Below are positions 42,157 to 51,920 of a stretch of DNA of 64,000 nt, one piece after another. Source of the stretch: Sthenelais limicola. Lineage: Eukaryota > Annelida > Polychaeta > Phyllodocida > Sigalionidae. Each line of letters opens with the position of its first letter. Position 1 is the first letter of the stretch. Location: assembly GCA_942159475.1 (NCBI GenBank), contig OW804097.1, positions 50,550,986-50,614,985 of the forward strand. The letters run 5' to 3'. The notes beneath the pieces were generated by a model. It was not told the origin of the DNA and searched no databases. It saw only the letters and a program-made list of their open reading frames with translations. Position numbers and translations under genes: made by a program.

Positions 42157-42588
42157 CTAATTCAATGGAACAGGCAGTATGGTGTTTTTAATCGACAGTT
42201 TGAAATGATCAAAAGATTCTATTGTTCTGAATTGAATATTTAGATTATTCCACTTTGAACAGACATTGTAATATAATGATTTCTTGAATTTATTGCTCTT
42301 GGGTCTTATAATATCAAATAGCGGGGCCTCCACTCTCCTTGTCCCAGTGTTGTGCCAACAAGCTTCTGGTTTCAGGATTATCTTATAGAAACTGTTTTTA
42401 AGAATATTAAATTTCATGCGGTCAGAAATAGTCATTACACGTGCCAATTGGTGCATTACCAGTATAGGAGAGCAAGGCTCCGCGTTGAGCACCAGTCTAA
42501 GGAAATGGTTTTGGGTTCTTTGTATTTTTAATATTGTTTTATCAGTACATGGGGTAAGACATAACAGTTGGGTATCAATGAATGGCAT
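42157..42588 (-). pseudogene. LINE ORF2 C-terminal region
   Basis: The block ILKIQRTQNHFLRLVLNAEP and the ending SLYYNVCSKWNNLNIQFR are standard for CR1/L2-like ORF2 after the RT. It belongs with the RT at 42747-43049 after a frame break. Confidence 0.75.
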
Positions 42589-42746
42589 GATAGTAGTTTT
42601 GTATAGGGTTATGGCAGCTTTTTTAGTTAAGTATTTTCTAATTATTCTTAGATAGCTTAATTTCTGATAAGAGAGTTGATATCACCTGGTTCGCGTTTAA
42701 TTCCATACTAAGGTCCTTGTCTACGACCGTGCCCAGATAACAAAAC

Positions 42747-43049
42747 TTAAGATACAACCTTCAGTTTGATCTGTCCAGTATTAATCTCTTCCGGCATATC
42801 TTTATTTGGACAACCAAACAGAATTACTTCAGTTTTCTTCTCATTGATTTTCATACCATTATATGTGGACCAGCGGTGAATTTTATTTATATTATTATTA
42901 AGCCCGGTAATTGCGGTGTCTAGGCTATGACTCTTATGGTAGATTGCTATGTCATCTGCATACATTATAATGTTAGATTCTAGTTCCAAATTTGTCAAAT
43001 CATTAATATAAAGATTGAAGAGCGTCGGCCCCAGTATAGAGCCCTGCAC
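42747..43049 (-). pseudogene. LINE reverse transcriptase, catalytic core
   Basis: QGSILGPTLFNLYINDLTNLE, then MYADDIAIYHKS (catalytic YADD) and KIHRWSTYNGMKINEKKTEV. The region between 43050 and 43263 is frame-broken RT text including motif A. Confidence 0.8.
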
Positions 43050-43263
43050 TATCCCCCTATTTAAAGGGAGTTTGCTAGAGGTATTAGGTCCTATAGTGAC
43101 TAATTGCGTCCTATCTTGTAAGTAGTCTTTTATTAGGTCAATGAGTGGCTTTGCAATACTATAATAGGGGAGTTTTTTTTATTAGTATGTCATGGTCTAT
43201 AGAGTTATAGAGCTTTGGTATAGTCGATGAAGCAGCACGCAGTTATTTCTTTATTATGACTAT

Positions 43264-43797
43264 TTATATTGGCATCCCATATAAGATTTGATATTGCATT
43301 CGATTCGATTTAGCAGGTCTGAACCCATTCTGGGCGCTCGAAAGTAGATTGTTAGTTTCAAGGTGATCCACCAGTCGGCAGTAAATCAATTTTTCAAGTA
43401 GCTTCCCAGCAACGTGGGTTAAACCAATTGACCATATGTTTGTAACTTCGGTGATGTCCCGTTTCTTAGGTATCGGTTTCATAATAATAGATTTCCAGCC
43501 TAGCGGAAAAGTAGACGTAGTTAAGCATAGATTAACTAACTGGGTGAACTTGTCACTTATCATGGTTAGGAATAACTTATAGTATTTTGTCTGTAGATCC
43601 AGACTACCGGACGACTTAGTAACATCCAGCTCCTGTATTAAGCGTACAACTTCTTCTCTGTTTATATTACCATTTATATGTAACATGGATGTATTAGCAT
43701 TTCTCAATGTGGATACATTATAAGCCTCTTTGCAGCTAAATTTTAAGTCGCAGAAATATTTGTTTATTCTATTTACACTTTCTTCTTCACTAAGCAA
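43264..43797 (-). pseudogene. LINE reverse transcriptase, N-terminal part
   Basis: The fragment has SVNRINKYFCDLKFSCKEAY, a KSSGSLDLQTKYYK block, PIPKKRDITEV and LTHVAGKLLEKLIYCRLVDHL, and NGFRPAKS. The wording LTHVAGKLLEKLI is close to LTHICGKILEKVI in the LINE at 39646-41304, so the two are related families. Confidence 0.75.
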
Positions 43798-43840
43798 GCG
43801 CCCGTCCTCATTCTTGACCCTCTGAATTTCCTTATTGCCA

Positions 43841-44215
43841 CTACCCCCTTGAGTGAATAGTTTCCCAGAATTCTTTTGGGTTACGATTATTAGTCTCTAA
43901 CTGCTGCTGGTAGTATCCCTTTTTAAGGTTAGTGATGGTATGGTTAACCTGATTTCTTATTCTCCTAGCCCTACACCTTAGCTCAATGTTATCCCTGTTC
44001 ATTGGTAACCTACATTTTCGGAATAGATAGTCTCTTTGCTTCATTAGCTCAATGACTTCAACATTAATCCAAGGTTCCTCAATAAGTTTAGTTTTAGTCT
44101 TCACTATGGGGCACTCTTCGTTAATTTTATCCCAAATCGTTGTGGGGTCAGGGCTTGACATAATATCATCCCAGTTCAGTGCGTTGAGTTTATTTAAAAG
44201 ACTCTCCTGGTTTAA
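43841..44215 (-). pseudogene. LINE ORF2 linker
   Basis: NQESLLNKLNALNWDDIM, WINVEVIELMKQRDYLFRKC and KKGYYQQQLETNNRNPKEFW form the standard linker before the RT. Residues encoded above 44215 come from the MITE, not the LINE. Across the MITE the frame rejoins KFRSL from the endonuclease side. Confidence 0.75.
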
Positions 44216-44777
44216 CCCATTGAGGACGGGGGCAGTTTGCACATATTTTGCCTGGCTGGCGGGGCCCTTTCCCCCTTTTTGGGCTTCAGGACGGGTGTTT
44301 AACATGAGGTTTAGGCTTTAAAAACACTTTAAGAATATTTTCTTCAAATAATATGTGTCATATATACATCTTTAATAGGTGTAAACAGTTATTGATCATA
44401 TTTTTTCATAATTTCTAGAATTTGGACTTCAATAATTAAAATAATGGGTCTCAATTGGGTGCAATATGGTGGCAACCTTGCTCCAAATTCACTTTCCAGC
44501 ATTTACGTATGTTAGTTATGACGTCATCATTATTGTCTCCATGACAACATACCTATACAAATATTTCTAGTATGTTTGTATACATATATTTTAAATTTCA
44601 TAAAAATCTGTTCATTTTTTATTAAGTTATGTCCCCTTCAATTTATATAAAAAATTGATGCCTTGAGGCATCACCCCGTCCACTGAGCCAAATTATGTGT
44701 GATGCCTTGAGGCATCAGCCCGTCCACTAAGCCATTTTGATTTTGATGCCTTGAGGCATCAGCCCGTCCTCAATGGG
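44216..44777. mobile_element. 562-bp piggyBac-like MITE with TTAA target duplication
   Basis: Inverted ends CCCATTGAGGACGGG (44216) and CCCGTCCTCAATGGG (44763-44777) are flanked by TTAA on both sides. TTAA duplication with ends starting CCC is characteristic of piggyBac. Removing it and one TTAA restores the LINE frame. The right half holds three palindromes GATGCCTTGAGGCATC at 44-bp spacing (44657, 44701, 44745), each followed by a CCCGTCC sub-copy of the terminal repeat. No coding gene is present. Confidence 0.85.
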
Positions 44778-45702
44778 TTAAGCTACGGAACTTCCTCCCC
44801 ATGATATAGGTTTTCCTGTTATCACCATGTTCTTTTTTTAACAGTATATATACATATGTTCCAAGGTGTTCGCTTAAATTAATGTTAATCATACCAGACC
44901 TTTTCACAAATCGATGGTTTGAGAAAATTACATCTAAGCAAGTTTGAGTTGATGTGGATATTCTTGTTGGGATATTTATATGGCTGGTTAGTGAAAATTC
45001 CTTCATCAATGATATTAGCTTAGCAGAATCTGTATGGTTTTGTTCCAGAATGTTTAAATTGAGGTCCCCTAGAACTGTGATTTGTGTCTTGTAGCCGCTG
45101 TTTTTCTAGCGAACTGCGCAAACAGTCATTATATTATATTCTCTCCAAAGAAGAAACGATGTACATGACTTTCTATAGCTAAATACCATAGCTACACTAT
45201 TGTTATAATTAAGTAAAGCGAAATTTCAGGTTACGAAGGAAGACCAGGAATACCCGAGTCGTTTAAAAACTTTGGCAAATGCTGATTATCTTCCTGAATA
45301 AAAATTTGTCCAAAAAAAAAAAAGGCGTCTGGTTGCGGGGGCCTGTATGCCAATATCAGAGATGATTTAGCATAGCCAACTGGATTAAGGGTGATGGATA
45401 ATAACTCAATGTCATTATTGGAGATATTCCCTATAACATCATACAATATAGAGCTCAGCAGATAAATTAAGTCCTCCCCCTGCCTTCCCTACTCGGTCTA
45501 ATCTAATAGAGTTGTAACCCCTAATCTCAAAGTAATGGTCTGGGATGTATGGTTTCAACCATGTTTCAGTAATACCTAGTACATTTGTACCAATTTCTTT
45601 GGCAATGTGAGAGACCTGCTCAGTTTTTCTCATAATCGATCTTACATTCAAATGCATAATCTTAAATCCCTTATAGGGTCTAATTGTTTCTATTTCTGCC
45701 AT
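44778..45702 (-). pseudogene. LINE endonuclease (APE/EEP type)
   Basis: From the ATG at 45702 the frame gives KIMHLNVRSIMRKTEQVSHI, LGITETWLKPYIPD and YNSIRLDRVGKAGGG, the N-terminal blocks of APE-like LINE endonucleases. Broken segments follow at 45231-45446 (LAYRPPQPD, usually YRPP) and at 44770-45009 (TSTQTCLDVIFSN and LSEHLGTYV, usually SDH). At least two frameshifts separate the blocks. It would nick target DNA in an active copy. Confidence 0.75.
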
Positions 45703-46370
45703 AATGGAAATTCAGGGTGGTTGAACCAGTATAAGCGTGGACAAAATCCACAGCTTTGAATGGTTACCAAATGAAAGACAGTGGCAGAACATGTAATAGC
45801 GAGGTAGAGGCAAGTAAGACAGGAGCAAGGCATGGAGAAGTTCCACAGCCCATTAAAAGGAATGTAAAGAAACAGGAGCAGCACAGTAGTATCTTTTCAA
45901 TGCCCCCGTGTCGTATTGGGAGTGGGGACAATTTCCCCAACTCCCAAGTAATGTTGGTAGGAGGGTAAGGACTGATTTGAATAGGGACCATAGTGCTCTC
46001 AAGTAGATACCAGTGGGTAATTGCTGCATTAGCAAAGACAATGTGTGAAGATGTTGATGAGGGTCGCTGTCATGCGTTCGTTCGGCGTCAGCACAATGAA
46101 AGTTCGGTAACACACATGGCCCCTCTAGTGGGTAGGGACAAGTTCCCTAACCCTCCAGGGGCCTGTGGTGATAACCTAAGCGAGATATGAGTGGAGAAAT
46201 AGCTCTTCTGCGTGTGTAAGTTGAATAAGAATACCATACTAAATAGGACACATTTGAGGCGTGGTTAGGGTGTTGACTTTCAGACTTGTAGGCGATGACT
46301 ATAGGGCAGGGATAAGGTCCCCAGCCCTTAGCGTGTTCCACTTCAGCTGTTTGTTGGAGATCCATTCTTT
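45703..46370 (-). other. Spacer between ORF1 and ORF2 with three imperfect hairpins
   Basis: Three self-complementary blocks with a similar core occur: 45921-45948 (GGGAGTGGGGACAATTTCCC...), 46120-46150 (GGGTAGGGACAAGTTCCC...) and 46299-46326 (GGGCAGGGATAAGGTCCCC...). Spacing is near 200 bp. The region otherwise lacks LINE coding text. It may be an inserted element or a structured inter-ORF leader. Confidence 0.4.
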
Positions 46371-46807
46371 CTGCTAAGGATTAGTTGTGTAGTAGTAATT
46401 TTTGCTGCTATCTTATGCCCTAGAGCATCAGAGTAGTGAAGCCTGTCTGCCAGTAGGTGCGTCTTAAATATTATGATTGCGGTGAAGATGACTGTTACAG
46501 CCGGATGTTTAGCCATAAGCTGTTTATAGCCGTTGGTAATCTTGCCTCGATTGTCATCATATATTACATCTCTAGTGCTGTCTCGTATGGAAACTGTGCG
46601 ATTAGATCTGTCTAGGGTCGTTGTATCGTTGATCCCACCAGAAATAATGACTGCTCTGATACTAGCATTATAATCAAGGATGCGTTCTGCCTCATAAATT
46701 ATTGCTTATTGCTTATTGCTTATTGCGGTCAAAAAGATAGATGGGTTTCGTAGATGTGCTTTTAAGGCTTTGCCCCGAGAGTCGGTGACTAGGGCAGTGG
46801 TTTTCAT
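46370..46807 (-). pseudogene. SGNH-hydrolase-like domain of LINE ORF1
   Basis: From an ATG at 46807 the product begins MKTTALVTDSRGKALKAHL, an SGNH block I-like D-S-x-G. After a frame break in a TTATTGC microsatellite (46700-46728) it continues as RAVIISGGINDTT (block III-like GGIND), then PAVTVIFTAIII and a final LADRLHYSDALGHKIA with a possible catalytic D/H pair. SGNH or esterase domains are known in ORF1 of CR1/L2-type LINEs. The serine-to-histidine set is plausible but the copy is broken. Confidence 0.6.
46700..46728 (+). repeat. TTATTGC microsatellite
   Basis: About four 7-bp units. Because seven is not a multiple of three its growth shifts frame inside the SGNH-like coding text. Confidence 0.8.
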
Positions 46808-46911
46808 GGTGAAGTCCTGGCTGTGTGCTTGTCAAGTGACCAAATGATCCATGATTGAAAGTATCATGGTCAGTTGAATAATACATCGCAGTTATATAAT
46901 AAGTTTTTACT

Positions 46912-47832
46912 CTACCGCCACTGGGGTCCGACGGGTATTCTAGGCGCCAATGTCGCTCGAGGGAGAGAAGGGAACTGGTTATTAAATTCCTGGTTAACTG
47001 CTTGTTGGTAGATTTGGCCTTGTTGCTCCAATGATTGAACCATATGGGGCGGCGGATAACCTTGGTTGTTGTTTTGGTTATTCCAATTATTTTGATTGTT
47101 TGGCCTAGGATTGCCATTGCGCTGGTTCCGTTGGGGCTTTGGAATGCCCGGTGGTTTTCTGGGCTTGTATTCAGTTGCTGGCCAGCTATTGCCTGTGACG
47201 ATCGTGTCTCGTGCATATTCTAAGATCTGGCCTAGATGGTTGTGCCCCGTATAATGGCCAGCTTGTAAGACAGTGGATTCTAGGGTAGCATTCGTGCTCC
47301 AGAATGAATTATGTGTAGCTTCGATGAGCGTTTTGTTATTGGTGAGTGAGTGCGTGAGTAATGGTTGCTTAACGCAATGACGACATCCAAGTGGAGTCAT
47401 ATTCATGGCAGTGAGGGTTATTGAAATCAGATGAGATAAGGCCTCCTGATCCTCCTTAAACTGAGTGAATTTTTCAAAGCATATCTGCCTCATTTTATCC
47501 ACTTTCATATTATGCCACTCAGTGCTATCCTTGGTAATAGCTTTCTCCAGTTGTTTTGCATCTCGGGCTGTAGTGGCTCGAATTATCATGCTAGCGAGGT
47601 CTGGACGTTTGTGTATGTTAGCACGCGCATACTGGTAAGCTTGCTTGGAGGATTTGAAGTCAATAGTGAGAGTGCTCGCTTTGGAAAGAACCATCTTGTT
47701 TAATTCCTTAGTCTTGATCGACTGGAGCGAAATCTGCTGGTCAATGCAATCTAGATCCTGGTATGCGTACTGCGAGCCATTAATAATTAGCTTGTTGCCC
47801 TTTAGTCGGGCCTCTTGGTAGTTTAACCAAGG
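46912..47832 (-). CDS. LINE ORF1 fragment with NADAR-like domain
   Basis: The frame is open from 47832 and the first ATG is at 47694. The start (QEARLKGNKLIINGSQY) resembles the C-terminal end of L1-like ORF1 proteins. Then a NADAR (YbiA/DUF1768) layout follows: VLSKASTLTIDFKSSKQAYQ (family LSNFYP...F.SSEHAYQ), WHNMKVDKMRQICFEKFTQ, LIEATHNSFWS and YTGHNHLGQILEYARD (family EA..D.FWG...GxNxLGxILM.vR). The family's conserved glutamate in the SSEH-type block is lysine here, so this copy may be inactive. An Asn/Gln/Pro-rich tail (NPRPNNQNNWNNQNNNQG) follows. Known NADAR enzymes cleave ADP-ribose N-glycosidic bonds. Confidence 0.65.
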   Translation of the reverse strand, partial: PWLNYQEARLKGNKLIINGSQYAYQDLDCIDQQISLQSIKTKELNKMVLSKASTLTIDFKSSKQAYQYARANIHKRPDLASMIIRATTARDAKQLEKAITKDSTEWHNMKVDKMRQICFEKFTQFKEDQEALSHLISITLTAMNMTPLGCRHCVKQPLLTHSLTNNKTLIEATHNSFWSTNATLESTVLQAGHYTGHNHLGQILEYARDTIVTGNSWPATEYKPRKPPGIPKPQRNQRNGNPRPNNQNNWNNQNNNQGYPPPHMVQSLEQQGQIYQQAVNQEFNNQFPSLPRATLAPRIPVGPQWR

Positions 47833-48377
47833 AATTTAACCTGTTACTAGTATAATTACTACATACCAGACCGCACGCGGTAATGCCTCTAGGACTCTAG
47901 TTCCGAAGCCATGACAGCATGCTCGATCACTCTTGGCCGTTCTTGGTAAACTTCGGTAACACATTCCAGAACGAGGCCCATGTAATGACGTCATAGCAGC
48001 AGGGATTCCACACCACCCATTCTGCCTGTATAATGTGCACATGGATTTAACACTAAAATTAAACAATTTTGTAGGTTGGAGGATGGTGGGCCTTGTGGTG
48101 GGCCTTGTTGGAGGATGGTGGGCCTAAGTGGGCAATGTCAACGTACAAAAACAATCTATATTTTGAAAGTAAGTAGCCTAAGACTTCCCCTCATTCCCAT
48201 CAAATTGTGATGATAGACCTACTCTGGTGCCACATACCTCTAGACAAGGCAGACGAAAAAACCAAGTAGGAGTGAACTTTATAGGTTCAACACGTTTATC
48301 TTTGGTTAATCGACTAAAGTCTTCAGTAAAACTGAAGCAAATAGTTTGGCATGTGAGGGTGTCTAAAGGTCTATTGT
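47833..48377. other. Junction between the NADAR LINE and the DIRS1-like remnant
   Basis: No intact gene. It holds an inverted copy of the 32839 block near 48166 and a fragment of the 41.3-kb tandem repeat at 48239-48262. The boundary of the DIRS1-like element lies somewhere here. Confidence 0.4.
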
Positions 48378-48781
48378 TTAATGGTTCATCTTAAGGAAGC
48401 CATTTTCCTCTTTTCTGCCATTATTCCTCTTTTCTGCCCACGACCAGATTTCTCTGGCTACAGCATCACAACCCTCTGATTTAGTGCCTCCAAATTTGTT
48501 TATGTAGGCCACAGTAGTGGTATTGTCACTCCTAACTAAGATAGAGGTATCTGTAACCTCACATAACAAAGAGAAGAGGCCTAGCTTCACTGCCAAAATC
48601 TCTTTTACTTTAATGTGATATCCTTCCTCATAATCATCCCAGGTGCCTTGCGCCGTCATATCATGATCGGAATCAGTACCTTCTACCACAGCTCCCCACC
48701 CGGCATTTGCAGCATCTGTGAAAATGGTGACGGTGGGGGCGAAGGTACGGATCTTCTTTACCCTCCAGGGTAAATGGCCAA
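48378..48781 (-). pseudogene. RNase H fragment of the DIRS1-like element
   Basis: VTIFTDAANAGWGAVVEG, HIKVKEILAVKLGLF and ILVRSDNTTTVAYINKFGG are the first three RNase H acid blocks (D, E, D). The text ends in EIWSWAEKRNN and then a stop, before the final histidine block. Residues read above 48781 belong to the inserted transposon. Confidence 0.75.
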
Positions 48782-50247
48782 TTCCACCAATTTGACAACA
48801 TTTGGCCCCCAACCGTGGAAAGGGGTAAAATGGGCCTAAATCAAGTTAATTATCATTAATTTGATTATTTTTTTTGATTGGATGGTTCTACCAACCTGTG
48901 GAACAACATTTTTGGCATTTTTAGCCCAATTTTTTTATTTTTTTTATTTCAAAATCCTATTTTGGAGGCAAAAATCGTTTTTTTTAACAGCCATTAGTCC
49001 GTGGAATTGCTAAATTTCTAAATAATCTTCAAAATTGAACATTTTTTTTTATATGTTGTGATAGTAGGTTACGTGAATATGATCTGTGTGAAAAAAAAAT
49101 GAAAAAAAAAAATTTTTTGGCCAAAAGTCATCAAAAATCAAAAAAAAAAATTGTGGGTACCCCCCCATGTCGTCTTCGTCACGCAGTGTGCCTAAGGTGG
49201 AATAAATAAATAAATAAAAAAAAAAAATGTCATATTTTGATGAATAATGATAGAGTGCATCGGATTATATAGGTATAGAACATCAAATGTATTGATTTTA
49301 GTTTTTCTTGAATCAAAGCAGAGAAATAACATGGCAGCAAAGGGGGGGTGGGTACCCTAGCTCATGTCGTCTTCGTCACACCTATTTTAGGGATTTTTAG
49401 AGCCTTTCAAGGCATAAATTTAATAATAAACTTTAAATTTGACATTTATTATTAACTTTGCTTAATACCAATCTATGTAGACTGAACTTAAGAATTTCCG
49501 AGTCATTTTTAAATGATTTTCATGGGAAAATGCTTAAAAAATCTTCGTCACGCTTTTGTCGTCTTCGTCACGTTGTCTACGTCACGTCTGCCGTCACAAA
49601 ATGTCAGAAATGGTATCCCTCACATATATATAATATCAGAATCTTTATGTTTAAAATTTTTGCCGCTAAATACTTAAACAGGACAGGGACAATCAATTCA
49701 AGTATTCAAGTCAACTTAAAAAAGGAAACAAGGGTAATAAATGTTATATACATTCTAAATATAATGAGTTATATAATGTGTATACATGCATAATAATGTG
49801 GGCAGAGGGTCAATGACCTGTCACCCTTGCCGCTGCCATTATCATTACCATTACTGAATGGTTATTTGGCTGTAACTTTTCTTCTAGTTTGAATATTTTC
49901 ACCAAATAAAAGGTGTTATGATCCTTATGTCGAGACCTATCAAGTACAAAATAGTGCAATACATTATGTGCATATTTGTTTTATCTATTTTTAATTTAAA
50001 TCCTAATTTATGTAGAAATATGTACCATTATTCGGAATGCTATTTTTAGCATTTTTACATATTTGGGATCTATTTTTGACCCCCCCTGTAAAAAACTTAC
50101 TAATAATCAGAATGGTTCCAAACTTGACAGTTTAATGTGCATATATATGAGGTTGATAGAAAATAACAAATCAACTGATGAAAGTAAAAATTATTTTTTG
50201 GTATTCTGGGGGTGTCTAGGAGCCCAAATGTTGTCAAATTGGTGGAA
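48782..50247. mobile_element. 1466-bp DNA transposon, 24-bp perfect inverted ends, 8-bp target duplication
   Basis: Left end TTCCACCAATTTGACAACAT and its inverted copy (50224-50247) match over 24 bp. ATGGCCAA flanks both sides (48774-48781, 50248-50255). Eight-base duplications fit hAT and a few other superfamilies. No transposase is seen, so it is non-autonomous. Its interior carries several copies of GTCGTCTTCGTCACG and relatives (49168, 49364, 49546, 49562, 49575). The right third is homologous to 63660-64000. Confidence 0.8.
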
Positions 50248-51432
50248 ATGGCCAAATTGTGTTTCCACCACAGAAGATCGTCGAAGGCCCCAGGGGATAG
50301 GTACATGTTAGAGGAGAAATCGCCATCACTGAAACACAAGGCCATTATTTTGTCTTTCTCAATACACTTATAATGTGCTAGGCCATAGTCAATACCTCTG
50401 CACAGGTCCACAAGGGTACCCACCACTGAGGCAATGCACTGAATAGAAAACACATTTTTATCACTCCTTAGAATTTCATCAATCTTTGTTAGGGTAGACT
50501 GGCGCTTTTCCGTAGGAGGGTAGACCTCCATGGTCTCAGAATTTAAGATAAATCCCAGAAATTTCATCGATTTGCTTGGTATTAGTGAAGACTTTCCTGG
50601 ATGCACATAGAAACCCAGATGCTGAAAGAGGGCTAGGGTTTGATTCACTGAGTAGGCACACTCTTCCTTGGTAGCACCCCAAAGGAAAGAATCATCAATG
50701 TAAGAAAAACCATGACCCCCTTGATCATGTAATTCCGCGAACTCTGGCTTAATGATCTTTGTGAAGATGAAGGGGGCCGATGTTAATCCAAAAGGAACAC
50801 ACTTGAAGCTGTAAAATTCCCCATTCCATGGAAAACAGATGTATTTCCAGAAGTCAGAATGAAGAGACATGGAGAAGTAAGCTTCCTGCAAATCCAAGGA
50901 AGACATGAAGGAGTTTGGCAAGAGCATGTCAAGGGCTGACTGTAGGTTGTCCATTTTGAAATGGCACTTTTTCATTGGGTTTTGGCACTACAAACACATT
51001 TGACAGAAAGGCGATATCATCCTGGTCGATCTTCTCCACCACTTCTTTGGAGATTAAGTTTTCCACCTCACTTGCGACCGCTCGCTGGCGGACGGGGGCA
51101 AATGAGTATTGTGATGGTTGAAATAATTGCACTGGTTCACGGATAAAATCCAACTGAACTCCATTAATGAACGAGAGAATGGTAGAATCTGATGTGATGT
51201 TCTCCCACTCATGTAAATGATTAGATAGATTTCCAGGTGAGAAGGATAAGGGGACAGGTCCTTTGGGTGTTAAGGTAAGACCTTCCAAGGTAGGAAAAGA
51301 ACTCACCCGTTGGCATACTTTTAGTAGCAACTGGAACGAGACCGCTGGTTGTGGTCTTCCCTGGGGTAGTAATCCCTCCGGTCCTCGTCCTTGTAACGAG
51401 AATTCCGGTCCTGTTGTTGCTGATGACCCCAC
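50248..51432 (-). pseudogene. Reverse transcriptase of the DIRS1-like element
   Basis: Blocks include VASEVENLISKEVVEKI, FLSNVFVVPKPN, CHFKMDNLQSALDML, SSLDLQEAYFSMSLH (motif A), CVPFGLTSAPFIF (motif B) and GFSYIDDSFLWG (catalytic YIDD) near 50720. Near 50965 the frame jumps and the strand between KPN and KKCHFKM, normally about 12-15 residues with the LRPILNL-type block, is missing. So the RT has a small deletion or frameshift. Text stops at the transposon right end at 50255. Confidence 0.8.
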
Positions 51433-51905
51433 CGCGGTTTGTAGAAGGGTCGTCCACCGTTTTTTGCTTGGCCCTTTTGGTAATTGCCACCGTTGTTTCC
51501 TTTGTTGGCATTGTTACCCTTATTATTATTATAATAACCACCGCCACCACCACCATTCCCCTTTTGGTCGTTGCCTTGACCCTTCTTCGGTTGGTAGGAT
51601 TCCACAATCCTAGAAAGCTTCTTCGTGGTCTCCAGAGATTTAATATTTTCCTCCATATTGGGTCCTAGTAGGTTAGAGGCCGTAGAAGGGAATCTGTTGT
51701 GGTTGGTGGCCATATCCTTGTAACCCTCCTTTAGGTGGGGCTTTAGGGCTTCCCTTCTCTGCTTGACGAGAACAAACTTGTTTAGGAAGGCCATCATGCT
51801 GACACCCTCCTGTAAGTTTACCATGATGCGTTTGAGCTCAGCTTGGGCTTGGGTGTCCTTAAGCGACTTTCTTAAAGCCGAAACTTCATAGGATATCATG
51901 TACAC
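51321..51905 (-). pseudogene. Gag-like protein of the DIRS1-like element, C-terminal part
   Basis: SALRKSLKDTQAQAELKRIM and NRFPSTASNLLGPNMEENIK lead to a very Gly/Asn/Lys-rich region (NKGNNANKGNNGGN, GGGGGGYYNNN) and an RS-like tail (DHNQRSRSSCY). Such low-complexity basic tails bind nucleic acid in DIRS1-like gag. The frame continues that at 52643 across a retroposon insertion. Confidence 0.65.
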
Positions 51906-51920
51906 ATTTTCTAGGCGGGA

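Larger units (their letters stand above)
42150..47832 (-). mobile_element. Near full-length LINE with a NADAR- and SGNH-containing ORF1 region
   Basis: Reading leftward: an ORF1 end and NADAR-like domain (47832-46912), SGNH-like domain (46807 to about 46370), a spacer with hairpins (about 46370-45703), endonuclease (45702 to about 44780), linker, RT (to 42157). The RT is CR1/L2-like with PQGSILGPTLFNLYINDL and MYADDIAI. Several frameshifts make it dead. A TTAA-flanked MITE (44216-44777) interrupts ORF2. The adjacency supports one element, although the link between ORF1 and ORF2 across the spacer is inference. Confidence 0.7.

Noticed and set aside
46713..47216. A 167-codon minus-strand frame overlapping the NADAR-like frame
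   Set aside because: It is out of phase with the NADAR-like text and has no recognisable domain. It is best read as a shadow frame.
46912..47694. The NADAR-like frame as an ordinary host gene
   Set aside because: It lies at the ORF1 position of a minus-strand LINE, starts with L1-like ORF1 text and has a low-complexity tail. No promoter or intron is seen. It is kept as LINE-linked, with the caveat stated.
48823..49160. Long A and T runs as a poly(A) tail of a retroposon
   Set aside because: They lie inside the DNA transposon with exact inverted ends and are not next to a target duplication.
51263..51668. Plus-strand Val/Ile/Thr-rich frames opposite the Gly/Asn-rich gag tail
   Set aside because: They are low-complexity antisense products of the gag tail.
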